Source of the DNA: JBPYFK01 sp051984675
GTDB lineage: Bacteria; Actinomycetota; Actinomycetes; Mycobacteriales; Pseudonocardiaceae
Reading direction: 5' to 3'
Assembly: GCA_051984675.1 (NCBI GenBank)
Contig: JBPYFK010000152.1
Location: 1-26,225, forward strand
DNA length: 26,225 nt
The notes under the pieces were generated by a model. The model ran no database searches, was not told where the DNA came from, and saw only the letters and a list, made by a program, of their open reading frames with translations. The position numbers were made by a program, and so were the translations under genes. The first letter of the stretch is position 1, and every line of letters begins with the position of its first letter. This document shows, in pieces, positions 7,844 to 15,148 of this stretch.

Positions 7844-8131
7844 TCAGCTCGACTCGTCGCCGGAGGGCAAGCGTCCGCGACGGTTCGGCGTCGATGGGGG
7901 AGACGCTTTGCGATGGGCGTTTTTCTCGGCAAAGGTCAGGAAAGTCTCGTCGGCCAGAAGTTCAGCGATGAGGGGGGAGAGCGCGTTGTGCCCAGCACGG
8001 TGTTCCTGATCAGTCATGGGGATTAGCTCAGGCTCTTCCGCAGTGAGGTCACCGCGCTGTCCTTTGGCCGCGTGATTCCGGTTCCCACGCACTGGTGGTT
8101 TGCGTTGGGTCGGCCTACGGTCGACGCTCAT
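7844..8131 (-). CDS. Hypothetical 95-aa protein of the decayed integrative element
   Basis: Begins with ATG overlapping the TGA of the upstream zinc-ribbon-like frame (ATGA), with GGAG eight bases ahead. The N-terminal 40 residues are basic (RRPTQRKPPVRGNRNH), then a predicted amphipathic helix (about 48-72: NALSPLIAELLADETFLTF) and a basic tail. I do not recognise a family. Its position between a zinc-ribbon-like gene and a serine recombinase on one strand suggests an accessory gene of the same element, perhaps DNA binding. The open frame extends upstream to 8548, but coupling favours 8131. Confidence 0.5.
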   Translation of the reverse strand: MSVDRRPTQRKPPVRGNRNHAAKGQRGDLTAEEPELIPMTDQEHRAGHNALSPLIAELLADETFLTFAEKNAHRKASPPSTPNRRGRLPSGDESS

Positions 8132-8369
8132 GCCGAGCGCTCCGCTGGCTGTGGCGACTCCGGGACAGCGCGTCGGGGGTGACCTATACGCCCGCCATCT
8201 GGTCGGCTTGGGCATCGGTAGCCGGTGAGGTGATCGCCGGATGAGCGATACGCGTGGCGCGGCGGGCCTCTTTGCGGCTGTGGTAGCTCCGTTTGCCGCA
8301 GGTTTGGCAGAAAACAGGAACGGGCGGTCGCGACGGGCCGGGTGTGTGGCTTGCGGAGGACAAGGACAT
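8128..8369 (-). pseudogene. Frameshifted zinc-ribbon-like small protein
   Basis: From the ATG at 8369 one frame gives FCQTCGKRSYHSRKEARR then ATRIAHP, a CxxC-type pattern found in small actinobacterial proteins near mobile elements (usually ending with a second metal-binding pair). After the Pro the sense continues in another frame as GDHLTGYRCPSR to a stop at 8128. Restoring one G (CCGGC to CCGGGC) near 8236-8240 joins the two. The stop overlaps the next ORF start. It is either inactivated by a one-base deletion or a sequence error. Confidence 0.5.
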
Positions 8370-9087
8370 CTTCGTGCGCGGCCACGCTGGCGGGCAGGCC
8401 CTGGTCGCGGAGTTGGCGGATGTTGTGCAGATGGAAAGACGACGACCGGGACACGAGCTCGCCGCCAACGGGACACGATCATTCCCCGATGTTCGCGACA
8501 CGTCGATCGTCGCAGGTCACGAGCACGACCAATAATGGAACGCAACACGTCCAGGAAGACCCGCGATGCTGTTGGGAACCGATGTGGCGGCAGCCGATTC
8601 GCTGGGGTGCAACGCCCCGCATAGCGCGGGAGGTCGCCGTGACGAGTTGAACGCCGGTGTCGGTCGGTTCTTCCGGCACGCTGGCCGTTACCTCGAGCTG
8701 ACCTCCGTGGGATCGCCCGGTTCTACTCCGGGCGCCGGCCGCCGCTACCGGGCCCTTGCCCGACGGGGTTCATACACATAGAGTCCAACTGTATGTATCT
8801 AATCCTGTTACCAGGAAATATTGTGCTCGAGGTAGAACGAGTTGTGATCAGAGGGAGGCGGCGCGGCGTGGTAGGCGGCCTTTCACATCCCCAACCGGCG
8901 GCGGCAAGGTCGCACTCCCCGGACGACGGGCGGCTGGACCGGGCTGACATCCTGCGCGCGTTCGAGCACTACTGCTCCAGCCGGAGAGGTACAGCGCTGC
9001 CCGGTATCGGGTTGAATTCGTGAGGTCGGCGGGCGCAGGTTCAAAGCGTTGAAGTCGACCCGGGTCAACTGGAAGGTAGCGACCACA
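8370..9087. other. Non-coding or decayed region upstream of the enoyl-CoA hydratase
   Basis: About 720 bases with no gene I can support. It contains the wide inverted repeat at 8771-8795, a hairpin CGCCCGG/CCGGGCG at 8714-8734, and a short repeat TCCTG-TTAC-CAGGA at 8803-8816. A fragment reading ADILRAFEHYCSS on the plus strand near 8945 resembles the start of SnoaL/NTF2-like proteins, but it is too short to call. Confidence 0.5.
8771..8795. promoter_or_regulatory. Inverted repeat CATACA-N13-TGTATG (copy 2)
   Basis: Same arms, same 13-base spacer and same flanking T residues as 3222-3246, here about 290 bp upstream of the enoyl-CoA hydratase. The spacers agree at only 4 of 13 positions, so the arms look selected and the site is not simply a recent duplication. 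Candidate operator for the TetR protein encoded at 3380. Confidence 0.6.
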
Positions 9088-9921
9088 ATGCCGTTCATCT
9101 TGTCCGATAAGCCACGGCCGCATATCACTCGGGTGACGCTCAACCGTCCGGAACGGATGAACGCCATGGCCTTCGACGTCATGATCCCGCTACGTGAGGC
9201 GCTCGAGGAGATCAGCCATGACAACGACACCCGCGTAGTCGTTCTTACCGGCGCTGGTGACGGATTCTGCTCGGGTGCGGACCTCGTGGACGCCGGACAG
9301 GTTCCCGGGATGGACGGGCTCGGTACACCAGGCAAGGCCTTGCGTTCGCTCGAATTGCTGGACGATGTGATCCGCGCCTTGCGAAACATGCATCAGCCAG
9401 TCATTTCCGCGATCAATGGGCCCGCCATCGGCGGCGGCTTCTGCCTCGCACTGGCGACGGACATCCGAATCGCCGCGGACAGCGCGTACTTCCGCGCCGC
9501 TGGCATAAACAACGGTCTCACGGCCAGCGAACTCGGCATCAGCTATCTGCTCCCCCGAGCGGTCGGTTCCACCCGGGCCGCTGAGATCATGCTGACGGGG
9601 CGAGATGTCGACGGCTCGGAAGCCGAACGGATCGGGTTGGTGTCGCGGGCGGTTCGGCAAGAAGATCTGATGAATTCGTGTTACGAGACCGCCGAGCGGA
9701 TCCTCGCGTTCAGCCACGCGGGTGTGGAGCTCACCAAACGCTCGTTGTGGCTCGGACTGGACGCCAGCAGCCTTGAATCACACCTAAGCTACGAGGGCAT
9801 CGCGCAGTTGTTCATGCGGCTGACGACCACGAATTTCGAAGAGGCCGTACGAGCCCGGCAAGAGAACCGCTCCCCCGTGTTCCGGGACCGCTGGGAGAGC
9901 GCAACAAATGGCCGCGACTGA
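9088..9921 (+). CDS. Enoyl-CoA hydratase/isomerase (crotonase) family protein
   Basis: Cytoplasmic crotonase-fold enzyme acting on an acyl-CoA, 277 aa from the ATG chosen (a TTG at 9049 is in frame). Oxyanion-hole segments are GAGDGFCSGAD at 55-65 and GPAIGGGF at 111-118. The position of the first catalytic Glu of classical hydratases (GGGxE) is Cys here (GGGFCLA), while Glu148 in NNGLTASELG may serve as the second. This pattern is shared by a group of mycobacterial EchA12-like proteins, so the reaction could be isomerisation, or hydration by one acid. It overlaps the acyl-CoA synthetase remnant by 14 bases, the arrangement of a beta-oxidation operon, and lies downstream of the shared inverted repeat. 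Confidence 0.9.
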   Translation: MPFILSDKPRPHITRVTLNRPERMNAMAFDVMIPLREALEEISHDNDTRVVVLTGAGDGFCSGADLVDAGQVPGMDGLGTPGKALRSLELLDDVIRALRNMHQPVISAINGPAIGGGFCLALATDIRIAADSAYFRAAGINNGLTASELGISYLLPRAVGSTRAAEIMLTGRDVDGSEAERIGLVSRAVRQEDLMNSCYETAERILAFSHAGVELTKRSLWLGLDASSLESHLSYEGIAQLFMRLTTTNFEEAVRARQENRSPVFRDRWESATNGRD

Positions 9922-10204
9922 GTTCAACATAGCCCGCGCCCACGACGCGATCAGCCAGGCGTTGCGCGACCGCGAAGTGCTGGTGTGGCGGGACCACCGA
10001 CTCACCTACGTGGGCCTGACGGATCGCAGCCGACGGCTGGCCACATATCTTCACGGCGCTGGCCTCGGCGTGCGAAAACAGCGTCGCGAGATCGCCAATC
10101 CTGAGTCAGGGCAGGACCACGTCGCGCTCGACCTCTACAACGGCACCGAGTACGTCGAGGGGTGCTCGCAAAGCACCCTCGCGCTCGACCGTGCGCAGCG
10201 CTGA
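9908..10204 (+). pseudogene. Truncated acyl-CoA synthetase (FadD-type) N-terminus
   Basis: The first 85 residues match the N-terminus of FadD-type AMP-forming acyl-CoA ligases: TEFNIARAHDAI, then LTYVGLTDRSRRLATYL, and HVALDLYNGTEYVEG. Full enzymes run to about 540 aa; here the similarity stops after VEG and a short unrelated tail leads to a stop. The AMP-binding P-loop, the adenylation core and the C-terminal domain are missing, so it cannot ligate CoA. The start overlaps the hydratase stop, as in intact operons, so it was lost by deletion and not by insertion in front. Nothing identifiable as the missing part occurs downstream before 10418. Confidence 0.75.
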
Positions 10205-10510
10205 TCCGTCGCTTATTGGACCAGATGGGGCGTGCGACCGTCATACAGGATGGCTTCGATTCCGATTACGCGAGCGCATCAGTGCAGCATCTCCGGAGGG
10301 GCAGTGCACACCGCGACGATCAAGGTCACTCCCGACACATAGTTCAACAAATGGCGTAGCAGAAGGTTCAACAAACGGCGTAGTAGAAGCATCCACGACT
10401 GCACCGAATGGAGCATTGTGGCCCGTAACACATCAAAGCTACCGTTCGGTAGCCAAAAGTCGAGAGCCGGTGGCGTAGACCGCCGGTTCCTTGCGGGAAG
10501 GGACCTTCTC
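10205..10510. other. Deletion scar and upstream region of the lipase gene
   Basis: Contains no gene. Sequence after the acyl-CoA synthetase break is unrelated to that family. It includes a 24-base tandem repeat at 10342-10389 and the GGAG-GTG and GGGAAGGGA alternatives for the lipase start. Confidence 0.5.
10342..10389 (+). repeat. 24-base tandem repeat, two copies
   Basis: Two adjacent 24-base units, each beginning GTTCAACAAA and ending AGAAG, differ by two transitions. The period is a multiple of three, but the unit lies outside any supported gene, 122 bases before the chosen lipase start. Confidence 0.7.
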
Positions 10511-11437
10511 ATGGTGCCGCTACGTCGCTTCCAGGCGCGCATTGCGAAAAGCTCATCGACATTCCTATTGCGACCGGCGCGCGGGAAAACTCGGTCCCTG
10601 GCGGCCGGGCTAGCCGCCACGAGCACTATCGCACTCATGGCATTCAGCGCTCCTACCGCACTGGCCACGACCTATGGTTCCTACACGGCACTCGGCGACT
10701 CCTACGCCGCCGGATATGGCGTTCCGAACACCATCGACGTCTCGTGCGGCCGCTCGGACCACGACTATCCCCATCTGAGCAACAAGACGCTCGGTGCTGG
10801 ATTGACCGACATGACTTGCGGCGGCGCCACGACTGCGGACATGACCCAAGCCCAGAGCGGCACCGATAATCCACCGCAATTCGACGGCTTGAAGAGCGAC
10901 ACTAGCCTCGTGACACTGACGATCGGTGGCAATGACATCGGTTTCGCGAGCATCGTCGCCACCTGTGCTTCGATGGGTGCTACAAACCCGTCCGGCACGC
11001 CCTGCACAAACTACTACAATTCCGGCGGTACCGATCAGATCTCTCAGCGCATCCAAGCCACCGCACCGAAAGTCGCGTCCGTGATCCAAGGTATTCACCA
11101 GCACTCGCCGAACGCGAAGGTGCTCGTGGTGGACTACCTCGACATTCTTCCTCTCAAAGGCTCTTGTTACGGACCCAACAATACGATCGCTCCCGGCGAC
11201 TATCCTTACCTCAACAACAAGGAGCAACAGCTCAACCAGATGCTCGGCAACGAAGCCGCCGCGAACAACGCCACCTTCGTCGACGCCTACTCCGACAGTA
11301 TCGGACACGATCTGTGTCAGCCATCCGGCACCGCCTGGGTCGACGGTGCACTCACGACGCAATCAGCTCCGGTGCACCCCAATGAGCTCGGCGAGCAGGG
11401 TTACGCCAACGCCGTCCTTGCCGCCCTCGGCTTGTAA
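10511..11437 (+). CDS. Secreted SGNH/GDSL-family lipase or esterase
   Basis: Exported hydrolase of carboxyl esters, 308 aa from the ATG chosen. A Sec-type signal (basic stretch, then hydrophobic residues about 30-50 ending APTALA) precedes the mature domain. SGNH residues: Ser64 in GDSYAAG, Gly in TCGGATT (about 104), Asn141 in GGND and His289 in VHPNELG. Six cysteines (79, 103, 152, 165, 219, 269) are placed as in Streptomyces esterases of this family that have three disulfides. An alternative GTG at 10418 with GGAG nearby would add 31 residues; the ATG has GGGAAGGGA upstream. It is not obviously linked to its neighbours. Substrate unknown. Confidence 0.9.
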   Translation: MVPLRRFQARIAKSSSTFLLRPARGKTRSLAAGLAATSTIALMAFSAPTALATTYGSYTALGDSYAAGYGVPNTIDVSCGRSDHDYPHLSNKTLGAGLTDMTCGGATTADMTQAQSGTDNPPQFDGLKSDTSLVTLTIGGNDIGFASIVATCASMGATNPSGTPCTNYYNSGGTDQISQRIQATAPKVASVIQGIHQHSPNAKVLVVDYLDILPLKGSCYGPNNTIAPGDYPYLNNKEQQLNQMLGNEAAANNATFVDAYSDSIGHDLCQPSGTAWVDGALTTQSAPVHPNELGEQGYANAVLAALGL

Positions 11438-11490
11438 ACTCGTTGTTCGCGTCCATACCGACGAACGCAGCCCGGTATCCGCGTTCGGGC

Positions 11491-11800
11491 TCACTCCATC
11501 GCTTCGATGATGCGGGTCTCTCGCTCCGCGCCGTCGCCGAGGGCGGCGAGTGCACGTTGGTAGTCCGTACTGCGATACGCGCGGCCACGGCTTGTTCGAC
11601 GCTATCGAACTCGGTCAGCGTCGTCAGCAAGGTCGTTGCGCCTTCGAAGGTGTGCGCGGGGTTGCCGCGTGTCAGGAAACGGCCGCAGGAGGCATGCATG
11701 GGCGGGCCGGAAAGTTCGATGTAGCGGGCCAGCTTGTCCTCGCCGTAGATGGGGGTGAAGGTGTTGATCAAAAAGTCGTAGCGCGCAGATCCTTGCGGGT
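11491..11800 (-). pseudogene. Frameshifted DUF1330-like protein
   Basis: On the minus strand one frame gives LARYIELSGPPMHASCGRFL, then RGNPAHTFEG and LTEFDSVEQAVAA. This matches DUF1330/EthD-like small alpha+beta dimers (pattern ARYxExxGPxxxxxGGRFLxRGGPxxxxEG...FxSxxxAxxxYxSxxYQ). The expected ending, DYQRALAALGDGAERETRI to EAME and stop, lies in the next frame and joins if one base is restored near 11555-11575. No start codon is evident at the N-terminus, which abuts the SDR gene on the opposite strand. Probably inactive. Confidence 0.6.
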
Positions 11801-11826
11801 GTTCCGCAGACAAGCTATGGAGCAAA

Positions 11827-12767
11827 ATGAAGATCTTGGTAACCGGGGCGTGCGGCAACATCGGTTCTAGCGTGGTCGAGGAACTCCGCCGGCAGGGTCA
11901 CCTGGTGCGCTGTCTGGACTTGCCTACCGCGGCCAATCGGAAGAAGGCACGGACACTGGCCGCAACGGTGGAGGTTATCTGGTCGGACATCCGCGACGTC
12001 CATGCGGTCGACGCGGCGGTCCAAGGTCAGGACGTGGTCGTGCACCTGGCGTTCATTATTCCGCCGCACGTTGACGACGATCCAGCCACCGCGTCTGAGG
12101 TCAACATCGATGGCACCACGGTCGTGCTGAACGCCGTCCGCAGGCACGCGTCGCGGATACTGTTCGCTTCGACGCTGGATGTCTTCGGTAGGACACAGCA
12201 CCTGGATCCGCCCCGCAAGGTCACCGACTCTGTAGCTGCGACGGACGAGTACAGCAAGCACAAGATCAAGTGCGAGGAGTTGGTGCGTCAATCGCCGCAC
12301 CCATGGGCGATCTACCGGTTCGCCGACGTGCCGCCGAAGCAGCGACGGTCCCCGCACCCGTTGATGTTCGCCATTCCGCTGGAGCAACGGATCGAAGTCG
12401 TGCACGTGGATGACGTAGGTCTGGCCGTGGCGAACGGGATCAGCAGCGATCAGATCTGGGGTCAAACCTGGTTGATCGGCGGCGGAGGCGACTGTCAGGT
12501 GCGCTACCGCGACCTGCTCAACCGGTCACTGGCCCCGCTCGGCATCGCCGAGCTGCCCGAGAAGGCGTTCAGCACCACGCCTTACTGCACCGATTGGCTG
12601 GACACCACGAAAGCCAACGCGTGCTGCGTTACCAACGCCACAGCTTTGACGAGATCATGGAATACGTGATCAAGTTTTCCCGCCCGCCGCTTCCGGCACG
12701 GATTATCATGCCGCTAATCCGCCCCCTCGTGCGAAGGTCGCTGCTCAAACTTTCACCACACATCTAA
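11827..12767 (+). pseudogene. NAD(P)-dependent epimerase/SDR, frameshifted near the C-terminus
   Basis: Extended short-chain dehydrogenase/NAD-dependent epimerase. Seen: Rossmann motif TGACGNIG at 6-13, Ser115 in FASTLDVFG and the catalytic Tyr142-x-x-x-Lys146 (YSKHK). The undisturbed frame ends at 12669 with unrelated residues, but after codon 261 a shifted frame continues as QRVLRYQRHSFDEIMEYV then ARIIMPLIRPLVRR to a TAA at 12765. Adding one C at 12606-12609 (ACCACG to ACCACCG) restores TTESQR and a 313-aa protein. The start has GGAG four bases ahead. The catalytic core is intact, so the shortened protein may still fold. Its C-terminal helix looks membrane-associated. Substrate unknown. 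Confidence 0.75.
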
Positions 12768-12802
12768 TGATCAATAAAGGGGGGACTGCCCTGGCAACCA
12801 GG

Positions 12803-13618
12803 TCAACCGGCTGATGGTGGATCGTTGCCGGGCGGCACATACTCCGCGTTGCGGTCCACAGCGATGTACACGTCGTTCGCGATCGGCCGGCGCATCTCCT
12901 CCGCGAGCTGGCCGAGCAGCCCAGCAGTGCGGGCCAGCAGGGCGAACCCGCGCAGCAGCTGGCCGGGCAGTCCGAGGTCGGCCAGCGCGGCGCCGCACAC
13001 GCCGGCGCCGTTGAGCGGAAGTGCGCGGCCGAGAACCTCCGGGGCAACGCGCCCGATCGCCTCGAACAGCGCCAGGTGCGGGCCGTAGAGCCCTTCTTCG
13101 TGGGCAATGCGCACGATTGCGGATGTGCGGGGGTCCTGTTGCTTGTGCACCGGGTGCCCGAGTCCGGGCACCCGCTGGTTGGCGGCCGAGGATTCCCGGA
13201 TGGCGTGGCGCGCCAGCTCGTCCCATCCCTGCTCAGTGGCCGGCGGCGAGCCGTCTGTGCCGGCCAGTACCTCGGCGAGGAATGTGCCAGTGTCCTCGGT
13301 GACACCTAGGAAGCGTGAGCCACCGCCAAGCAGCCCCGAGGCGAGCGCGCCTTGTAGGGACTCCGGCGCCGACAGATACGTCAGCCGCGCGGCGATCGCG
13401 GTGGGTGTGAAGCCGTGGTCGGCGAGCGCGACGAGCACGGTCTCGAACAGCCTCACTTGGCCTGGTGTGGGACGGCGCAACGTGACCAGCCAGAAGGCCA
13501 GCTCGCCGAACCCGACCTGACCCATGAGCTCGCCGGCGAGGTCGTGGCCAAGCAGCCGGATGCTACTGGCGTCGCTGGTGCCCAAGGACGTGGGGTAATG
13601 CTCCGGTTCGCCTCGCAC
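12803..13618 (-). CDS. Citryl-CoA lyase-like protein (citrate synthase fold)
   Basis: 271-aa protein of the short citrate synthase-fold group often annotated citryl-CoA lyase, which would cleave or form a CoA thioester of a citrate-like acid. Family marks are His68 in LADHGF, His155 in GLGHPVHKQQDPR and PLNGAGVCGAALADLG at 201-216. The catalytic Asp of citrate synthases (NVDG pattern) aligns with Ala205 in NGAG, so the chemistry may differ. It starts with GTG preceded by AAGGAGA. It follows the CoA-transferase by 31 bases and should be in one operon: the transferase would make the CoA ester that this protein handles. The reaction is inferred, not shown. Confidence 0.8.
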   Translation of the reverse strand: MRGEPEHYPTSLGTSDASSIRLLGHDLAGELMGQVGFGELAFWLVTLRRPTPGQVRLFETVLVALADHGFTPTAIAARLTYLSAPESLQGALASGLLGGGSRFLGVTEDTGTFLAEVLAGTDGSPPATEQGWDELARHAIRESSAANQRVPGLGHPVHKQQDPRTSAIVRIAHEEGLYGPHLALFEAIGRVAPEVLGRALPLNGAGVCGAALADLGLPGQLLRGFALLARTAGLLGQLAEEMRRPIANDVYIAVDRNAEYVPPGNDPPSAG

Positions 13619-13649
13619 TGCTCTCCTTGTGATCTCTGTCCTCTGCCGG

Positions 13650-14828
13650 TCAGTCCTCGCCCTCGGTCGGGCTCGCCAGCCACGCTCGGATGTCCTCGCC
13701 GTGCTCGTTCAATCTGGGTGGAGGCAGGGTGTGCCTGGCCGGTGTGGTCCCGAAAGTGATCGGGTTGCGGATTGTGGGCACCAGGCTGGTGCCATCCCCA
13801 ACCTCGATGACCGGGTCGAGCCCCAGACGCTCGGCGAGCGCGACGCCGCCGTCGACATGGTTGATTGGACCGCACGGTACGCCGGCGGCGGACAGCTGGA
13901 CGAACCACTCGTCGGCGGTGCGCTGCCGAAGCTTGTCCACCAGGAGCGGGCGCAGCTGCTCGCGGTTGCGAGTGCGCTCCTCGTTGTGCGCGAAGCGCGT
14001 GTCCTCGGGCAGCTCGTCCAGACCCAGTTCGTGGCACAGCAGTCGGAACTGCCGGTCGTTCCCAGCGATGACGATGAGGTCCTTGTCCGCGGTGGGCAGC
14101 GGCTCGTACGGGAACAGGCTGGGGTGCGCATTGCCCATCCGGGTGGGCACGGTCTTCCCAGCGACATAGGCGCAGGTGTGGTTGACCAGCGTCGACAGCG
14201 CCGAGGACAGTAGGTTCACCTCGACGTGCTGCCCGGTGCCGGTGGCGTCGCGATGGTGCAATGCGGAGAGGATGCCGATCGCGGCGTGCATGCCGGTCAT
14301 CACGTCGAACACCGAGATACCAGCGCGATAGCCCGGTCCCGATGGGTCTCCGGTGAGGCTCATCAGCCCCGAAGCGGCCTGCACGAGCAGGTCGTAACCG
14401 GGCAGCGAGGCACCCTCGGCGGTGCCGAACCCGCTGATCGAGGCGTAGATAATGGCGGTGTTGCGCCGGCTGACCGACGTGTAGTCCAGGCCGAACCGCC
14501 CCAGCCCGCCGGGCTTGAAGTTCTCGATCATGATGTCGGCCCGGTTGGCCAACTCCTGGGCTACGGCTAGGTCGTCGGGATCTTTGAGGTCCAGGCTGAT
14601 GGCTCGCTTGTTGCGGTTGATCGCTAAGTAGTACGTCGACACTCCGTCCCGATCGGGCGGCACCCAGGTCCGCGTGTCATCCCCGCCCGGGGACTCCACC
14701 TTGATCACGTCGGCGCCGAGGTCGGCGAGCAACATGGTGGCGTACGGGCCGGCGAGAATCCGGGAAAAGTCGGCGACCAGCAGGCCATCGAGCGGTCCGG
14801 GTGCGTTGGCTTCGGCGGGGTCGGGCAT
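13650..14828 (-). CDS. CaiB/BaiF family III CoA-transferase
   Basis: Transfers CoA between carboxylic acids (formyl-CoA transferase type), 392 aa, normal length. Seen: N-terminal GLLVADFSRILAGPYA, LGADVIKVE at 37-45, the nucleophile Asp146 in PGYDLLVQA, and GTGQHVEVNLL around 215. This family uses the Asp to form mixed anhydride and thioester intermediates as an interlocked dimer. It is the first gene of a two-gene leftward operon with the citrate-synthase-like protein. A TTGACA-17-CATTAT promoter (14898-14926) with a GCGGACA-type operator lies just upstream. Donor and acceptor acids are unknown; a di- or tricarboxylic acid from ring cleavage would fit the adjacent IclR/dioxygenase block. Confidence 0.93.
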   Translation of the reverse strand: MPDPAEANAPGPLDGLLVADFSRILAGPYATMLLADLGADVIKVESPGGDDTRTWVPPDRDGVSTYYLAINRNKRAISLDLKDPDDLAVAQELANRADIMIENFKPGGLGRFGLDYTSVSRRNTAIIYASISGFGTAEGASLPGYDLLVQAASGLMSLTGDPSGPGYRAGISVFDVMTGMHAAIGILSALHHRDATGTGQHVEVNLLSSALSTLVNHTCAYVAGKTVPTRMGNAHPSLFPYEPLPTADKDLIVIAGNDRQFRLLCHELGLDELPEDTRFAHNEERTRNREQLRPLLVDKLRQRTADEWFVQLSAAGVPCGPINHVDGGVALAERLGLDPVIEVGDGTSLVPTIRNPITFGTTPARHTLPPPRLNEHGEDIRAWLASPTEGED

Positions 14829-14879
14829 CGGAGGACGTCACCCTTCGCTCAACGACGTACGGACGGGACGACCGCAATG

Positions 14880-14893
14880 CGGACAAGTGTCCG
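14880..14893. promoter_or_regulatory. Operator CGGACA-AG-TGTCCG (IclR candidate, copy 1)
   Basis: Perfect 6-bp inverted repeat with a 2-base spacer at the expected transcription start of the CoA-transferase promoter. An almost identical site (19147-19162) occupies the same place at the dioxygenase operon. Binding by the IclR protein encoded between the two operons is inference. Confidence 0.65.
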
Positions 14894-14897
14894 TTTG

Positions 14898-14926
14898 ATA
14901 ATGAGTTGGGTGGCACGTGGTGTCAA
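14898..14926 (-). promoter_or_regulatory. Sigma-70-like promoter of the CoA-transferase operon
   Basis: On the minus strand TTGACA (14921-14926) is followed after exactly 17 bases by CATTAT (14898-14903). The operator begins five bases further on, overlapping the predicted start site, an arrangement typical of repression. Confidence 0.6.
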
Positions 14927-15148
14927 CCAAGCTGAAGCCGTTCTCGGTCTGTCCTATGAGGAACCGCTGGCGGACGGTACGCGATGGTCGGTAGCGCCGA
15001 GTCGGTCAAGGCCGTGCCGGTCTGCGCCGTGGTCTTGAACGGTCGACCAAGACTGTGCGTTCGGTCGTACACCTTCCCGAGCCGCATGTGCCAGCGACTC
15101 GGTGGCCCACGGGCGTTTGCGCCGACGAACCGGCCAGCACGGCGCTGC
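14927..15148. other. Gap between IclR gene and the CoA-transferase promoter
   Basis: Part of a 320-base gap (14829-15148). Apart from the promoter and operator at 14880-14926 I see no gene or structured element in it. Confidence 0.5.

Noticed and set aside
8714..8734. tRNA T-arm-like hairpin (CGCCCGG-TTCTACT-CCGGGCG), possible attachment site in a tRNA
   Set aside because: The loop breaks the TTCRANY rule and no matching acceptor, D or anticodon arms are found upstream.
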